Assembly (NCBI RefSeq): GCF_037042905.1
Contig: NC_087254.1
Coordinates: forward strand, 22,680,603 to 22,744,602
Source: Lytechinus pictus
Lineage: Eukaryota; Echinodermata; Echinoidea; Temnopleuroida; Toxopneustidae
DNA length: 64,000 nucleotides
Direction of reading: 5' to 3'
A program made the translations under genes and the position numbers. The notes under the pieces were generated by a model, which saw only the letters and a program-made list of their open reading frames with translations, did no database searches and was not told the origin of the DNA. The first letter of the stretch is position 1. Each line of letters begins with the position of its first letter. Positions 58,978-64,000 of this stretch are shown in pieces.

Positions 58978-61900
58978 TTATGAGCTGATGGCCCAGTCAT
59001 TAGAAGCAGCACCACCCCAGTCATCAGTACCAGTGTAATCCTGGCTGGGTGCAGCAGGAGCAGGAGCTGCAGCAGCAGCGGCAGCAGCAGCAGCTGGAGC
59101 AGCAGGGGTTGCATCAGCAACGGCCCAGTCTTCTGAGGGGCCACCATAGGTGCCGATTCCTCCGGGAGCCACAGGAACCTTGGCGGAATCAGCGGCCCAC
59201 TGTAACAATGAAAATATCCAAGAATCAATCTTACATCTTGCAATCAGATGAAATGCAATCAAGAGGAAAATTTGTATCAATTAGTGGTCTCCTCACAAGA
59301 AAATGAACAAATCAATTTGTTGGAGCTAAAATCATTCCAAATGTGTAATAGGTTTCTTGCAATATTTTCCAAGACTTATCAATTCTTAGTTCAATCTCAG
59401 TCACTTTTTTATCTCAAAAGTCAAGTAGGACCTATAAATTCAAAATAATTTCATTTACTAGTTATCTAGTCTGGTTTGGTATCTAATTTTCTTCCAGCAT
59501 GTGGAGGAAAGAGACTTTATCCATCTTTCAAACATTTTTGCTACTCATGATAGCACTATCAGTCACCAGTGGTGATAGATCACATGTGTGAACGTTCCTT
59601 TATCACGACTGGTGACCAATTACCACTCGCTGTCTGCCACCATTTGAGATGTTTGTGCCATGAATAAAAAGAAACAATAAATTCTGAATAGACATAACAT
59701 CAAATACCTAATATAATTGGACAGAGCTCAGACCATTGATAATACTTCATAATATACATTGACCCCCTGGTTGATTGAGGGGAAACTGCATATTCTTTGA
59801 CTTTTAACCAAATGACCCTGAAATAATCAAGATCATCGGCACTACATATACATGCACTAGCCTCGTTTGAGGTTGATCTGGGGCCCGTTGCAGAAAGAGT
59901 TGCAATCAATCGCAACTTTAAAAATCATGCGCAACTCGATTTTCAACCAATCAACAGCGTGCATTTGGGACTTGCGATTGATTTTTTGACTTGCGTTTAA
60001 ACGCAACTCTTTCTGCAACGGACCCCTGTACACATGGATGGCTCAAAAGAAAAATTGAAATATGCTTCCCTGGGTGATAGGTCAGGACAACTAAAATTAA
60101 CCTATAAAAATTCCAGCTCTGTTCATCACCCTGTTCACTTTTACAAAGTATATGCTTTGATAAGCATGTATATATGCATGGGAGAGTAGATTGACGATGT
60201 GCAATGCCAGGGTACTTACATCAGTTACTTCTCCCACAACTTGTCCTGCTGGTGGTACAGCTACAGGCTCAGCACTCCATTGTTCAGCGTAGGGCTGAGC
60301 TGGCTCCTCCTTCACGGCGGTAGCACGGTCGCGGGCTTCTTGTTCTTCCTTCTCAGCCTGAAAAACATTAAAAAAACAGATACATTGAGTTTCTAGAAGG
60401 AAAGTAATCAGACAAAGTTCTGAATTCAACCAGGAGTTTTATGCTCTTCTTTCTCAGTCTGAAAGACAAGACTACACCTGAAATGTCATTGATTAGGTGT
60501 GATTAAATACCCCTACTGTATCACAAACTTCTTTTTTGAAAAAACATTTAAAAATGAAAATAGCATTTTTCACCAATTCATTTCCACTTACCATTGATAA
60601 TATGCTTCATGAAATAAGGACTAATTTTAATCACATCACATTGGCATAGATTTAGAATCATAGCTCTATGAGGAACCCATGTGTGTCTTACATGGTGCAA
60701 ATTGGAGCTACATGATAAACCAGCTGTGAAAAAAACATCGCAATACATTGTCCTTAGAGTTAATGGTTCACAACCATTTTTATTTCATAAAAAGATGTGG
60801 AGATAGGGGAATAAAATATAGGATGTGGATGACATTTTCATTACCCTTTTCTTAGGTTCCTGGTAGGTTTGGATTGAGGTAACTGGGATAACATGTGTAT
60901 GATAGCATATCAAGGCAGATTTCTTGTCAGAAGCACATCAAAACCTCATATATTTATAATATAGCGATAAGTGACATATCATGGACCCAACTTCATCCAT
61001 TTCTTCACTGAAATTTTGATATCACAATATGTTGTTAATATCATATCTTGCAGCCCTATTGGTGACATCAAAAGCATTAAAGATTTAAGAGGTTCAATTT
61101 TTACCTCTTCTGGATCTCTGAAGAAGTAAAGATCGCACATGATCTCCCAAGTGACATCACGGCTGATAGCTCCACGGAGACGGAGTACCTCACGGGACAA
61201 CATCCACCACATCAGACCAATAGAATGGATGCTCTGGTAGGAGTTAATAATAATAATAATTGTGAATTCATGAAGCACAATACAACACACAGGAATGCCA
61301 GTCAGTTTTACTCATTGGTCCTGAAAAGAAGCTAAAACATGTTACAGCCCCATACATATGTGCTGTACAATGATGAAGACTGGCATCCCCAAATACAAAG
61401 TTAGTAAAACCATGAGAAACTCACATGGCAACAAGATAGATAAATAGTTTTCACTAAAGGCAAACCAAGGAAGCTTACTTCTTTATAAAAATGCATTTTC
61501 AGGTTGGCTTAGAACAGTGTATTTAACAATGAAGACTATTCCAGAGTTTGGGTTCAGCACTAACAAAGGCATGGTCACCTTGTAGTGTAATCTTTGTTTT
61601 ACAAGGTGGAATACTGAGCACAGTGGATGGGAGAATAAGAAATCAGCATTGCACTTATTGATAATGATATCAATAATAATTCAAATCATCTTACTTGTAG
61701 GGTCTTTGATCTAAAATTAAGGGGGATAAATGGAAGGATGAATGTTTGATATTTGATGCATTGGACCTGGAAAACATTGATCACATCTTTCAAGAATGAA
61801 GTTGGAAGCACAGATACTTGGTAAAAAATCATGGAAAAAATAGACAATTTGAAAGATCTGAAGTATTGTGCTACTTACCTTGTTGTTGCATGGGATAGCA

Positions 61901-63563
61901 ATATCGACGTAGCGAAGAGGCGAGTCAGTGTTGCAGAGAGCAATGACTGGGATGTTAACGTAGGATGCCTCAGTGACCGGCTGATGATCAGAGCGTGGGT
62001 CAGTCACAATCAAGATACGAGGCTCACGGAAAGCAGCTTGGATCTGATTGGTGAATGTACCGGGTGTGTAACGGCCAGCGATAGGGGTGGCACCAGTGTG
62101 GGCACCAAACTTGAGCACAGCACGCTAAGAAGGGACAAAAAAGTAGAAGTGTAATACTTGACACCACAGTTACAAAAGATCTGGTAAAAAAAATCAAAAC
62201 ACAGATTGGAAATGTGACATTTAGCAAGGCCTTGGCCTTCACAGATTAATATACATATCACCATTTCTCCCAAACCAAAGGCAAGGGTGCTGTGAATCTC
62301 ATTGGGCAGCATATCTTGAGCTTTTACAAAGGGGTAAATTGCCAATTTGTCTATTGTCTACCTTAATTTAGTCTGCCATTCTGTCCATCATCATTTCGTT
62401 TAACAACCATTTGGCCCAATAACCATTTCGTCCAGTCATCACTTCGTCTAATCACCAGTTCGTCTATGACCATTTTGTCTCTAAACCAGTTGGTCTAATA
62501 CCAATTTTAATTTCATTTATATTGCCCAATTAACACTATGTCCAATTAGCCCAAATGGTATATGGACCAAATGGCTATTGGACCAACTGTTTATTAGAAC
62601 TGGTGAGTAAACGAAATGGCAATTAGACCATATGAATAGTGGACAGACTGATGGTAGACCAAATAGAAGAAAAGTTGGTAATTGGACAAATTGGCATTAG
62701 ACCATTTGAAAATAAACCAAAGAAGGCATGTTAAAAGCATGAAATAAATTCCTTTCACATTGTGCTTGGGAGCATGCCAATTGCATTCTGCTTGAGTAAA
62801 AAGCCTCATGTCTATCTGTGGATGTAAGACCATTTCTTGCACTCAACGCCAATGTAACAAGAAAAACAAAGGATATAACTTACGGACCCATCGTCTCATC
62901 AAAATTTTCTCTTTTTCGAAAATTTAATAATCACAATTTAAAGCATGCTCAAACGCAATGCAAATGAACAGATCTAACATGAAGAATGATAGAGAGGGAG
63001 TAGACTTACCTGACCATATGGTCTAGATGAGATGACACAGACATCAGCTGGGTTCTCAACAGCTACAATGATACGTGCAGCCAACACAAGCTTCTCCCAG
63101 GTCTTCCTCAGGTTGATGATGTAACTCCCTGTCAAAAGTGAAAAAATATTGAATTATTTAGAGTGTTCTATGACACAAGTGGTTAGTCGTTTCCACAATT
63201 TCACATTTCTTGGCAACCATTTCCCTTCCAATTGTATGGATTCACGCAAGAAGTTTGGTTATATAAAAAAAAGGTTAAAAAAATCATTAAAATATCTGAC
63301 AGAGTATACTTTTTATTTGATATTTCCAATGGCTAAATGAATTCATTATACAATAATGACTCTGAAAAGAGAATTCAGTGAAACAAAACAAATAAAGTTA
63401 CAATGAAATTGTGGAATGGCTTATTCTTACCATCTGGTTTTCGTTTGTAGACATACTGCTCCATCTGGTAATCCAGGTTGCCAGAGCCAATGTGAGCTCC
63501 GCTAGCAAGAAACTTCTGCACATCCTCCTCCTTGAGGGCGAGACAATCCAAACCTCCGGACAT
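58978..63563 (-). CDS. RPSA: 40S ribosomal protein SA (laminin-receptor type), 6 coding exons
   Basis: Exons on the minus strand are 63563-63431 (133 nt), 63128-63010 (119), 62124-61879 (246), 61233-61105 (129), 60357-60220 (138) and 59199-58978 (222), giving 328 residues with GT-AG introns throughout. The protein starts [20 protein letters not shown]. The S2-type core includes [34 protein letters not shown] and [20 protein letters not shown]. The peptide-G region reads [18 protein letters not shown]. The C-terminal tail has Trp-acidic motifs ([21 protein letters not shown]) and a long Ala/Pro run, making it longer than the human protein (295 residues). RPSA is needed for 40S assembly and 18S rRNA maturation. 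A possible polyadenylation signal (TTTATT on the plus strand) is at 58652-58657. Confidence 0.96.
59881..60026. mobile_element. Palindromic MITE, family G, copy 2 (RPSA intron 5)
   Basis: Ends GGGCCCGTTGCAGAAAGAGT and ACTCTTTCTGCAACGGACCCC are inverted; GCAATCAATCGCAACT and CAAGTCAAAAAATCAATCGC-type phrases also mirror inside. About 146 bp. Confidence 0.75.
61292..61389. other. 98-nt segment closed by a 12-bp stem (RPSA intron 3)
   Basis: GGAATGCCAGTC (61292-61303) and GACTGGCATCCC (61378-61389) can pair at 11 of 12 positions. RPSA introns host H/ACA snoRNAs in vertebrates, but no clear H, ACA, C or D box fits on the sense strand. Recorded as structure only. Confidence 0.25.
62333..62716. 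repeat. Palindromic short-motif repeat, copy 2 (RPSA intron 2)
   Basis: The left half has phrases such as CATTTCGTTTAACAACC and CAGTTCGTCTATGACC. The right half has the complements, ATGGCAATTAGACCATATG and GGTAATTGGACAAATTGGC. Same layout as 1951-2251, including the GGTAAATTGCCAATT left end and the CATTAGACCATTTGAAAATA right end. Confidence 0.75.
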
Positions 63564-64000
63564 GGTTCTGCTGATCTAGTTAACGATGGTGATCAACCTG
63601 TCAAATCAACAATCAGAAAGCCCTTTATAAATTTCAATATTTTTTTTACGACAAGGCAAGATTTTCTAATCGAGAATATTTCTACATCAAATCACAAATG
63701 GGAATAATTCAAAAGGGCACAATCAAGGCCAATGAGGAGCATTGAGGCCAATTAATAGGCATCCAAGCCCATACGTGTAGATTCATTTAAGCCCTGCATT
63801 AATTTGTGACAAGATTTCTTATGGGAATTTTAATTACATATTCCCGTTAGCGTATACCTTGAATATTTTGTTGCATTTTCTGGTAAGGCATTGAAGGCAA
63901 AGTGGATGAAAAGGAAATAAAAAATAAAATCACAAAAATATGCTTGTAAATTTCAAAGCAACATCAGTATGTAATATTTGCAAAATATATGGCACTTCCA
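63564..64000 (-). promoter_or_regulatory. RPSA 5' untranslated and upstream region
   Basis: A plausible acceptor (TTTGACAG, exon from 63597) lies 34 nt before the ATG, suggesting a non-coding first exon further right, as in other animal RPSA genes. That exon and the core promoter are not identified before the window ends. Confidence 0.4.

Overview
This is a eukaryotic nuclear window, AT-rich, intron-rich and crowded with short non-autonomous transposons. The ribosomal protein gene RPSA at the right end, the Ngaro-type retroelement and the tRNA-derived SINEs suggest a marine deuterostome invertebrate, most likely an echinoderm such as a sea urchin. That assignment is an inference. No bacterial or organellar features are seen.

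About three quarters of the window (roughly 3.7-49.7 kb) is a cluster of five paralogous genes, called A to E here. Each encodes a multi-pass membrane protein of 307-331 residues. They resemble the long 'tryptophan-rich sensory protein' type and are distantly TspO/MBR-like: a TPAGY/WTF-x-I/V-W motif, GPVYxNPP, and DLWxxRxLxxNGLAxYAT. A and B lie on the minus strand, C, D and E on the plus strand, so B and C diverge head to head. A-D share one architecture: a non-coding first exon, then coding exons of exactly 106, 376, 123 and 319 nt. E has 112, 376 and 508 nt because the last intron is absent. All five models are open with consensus splice sites. C and D show a near-identical patch in exon 2 that looks like gene conversion.

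Between D and E lies a 45-bp minisatellite (about 32.3-35.8 kb and 41.8-42.4 kb) with higher-order repeats of 630 and 810 bp. It is split by a decayed 6-kb Ngaro/DIRS-type tyrosine-recombinase retrotransposon (35,781-41,779) with split direct repeats. Beyond it lies a degenerate stretch of similar composition in inverted orientation.

The right part holds an intronless two-pass membrane protein with four cytoplasmic PPxY motifs (minus strand, 52.9-54.3 kb), a transposon-rich stretch (55-58.2 kb) with a piggyBac-like and another TIR element, and a complete six-coding-exon RPSA gene (minus strand, 59.0-63.6 kb).

Introns and spacers hold many TA-, TTAA- and 8-bp-TSD MITEs, foldback palindromes, SINEs, and a 333-bp tandem array carrying a tRNA-like sequence inside a 16-bp target-site duplication (8.87-10.13 kb). 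Gene functions are inferred from sequence features only; no alignment or database search was run.
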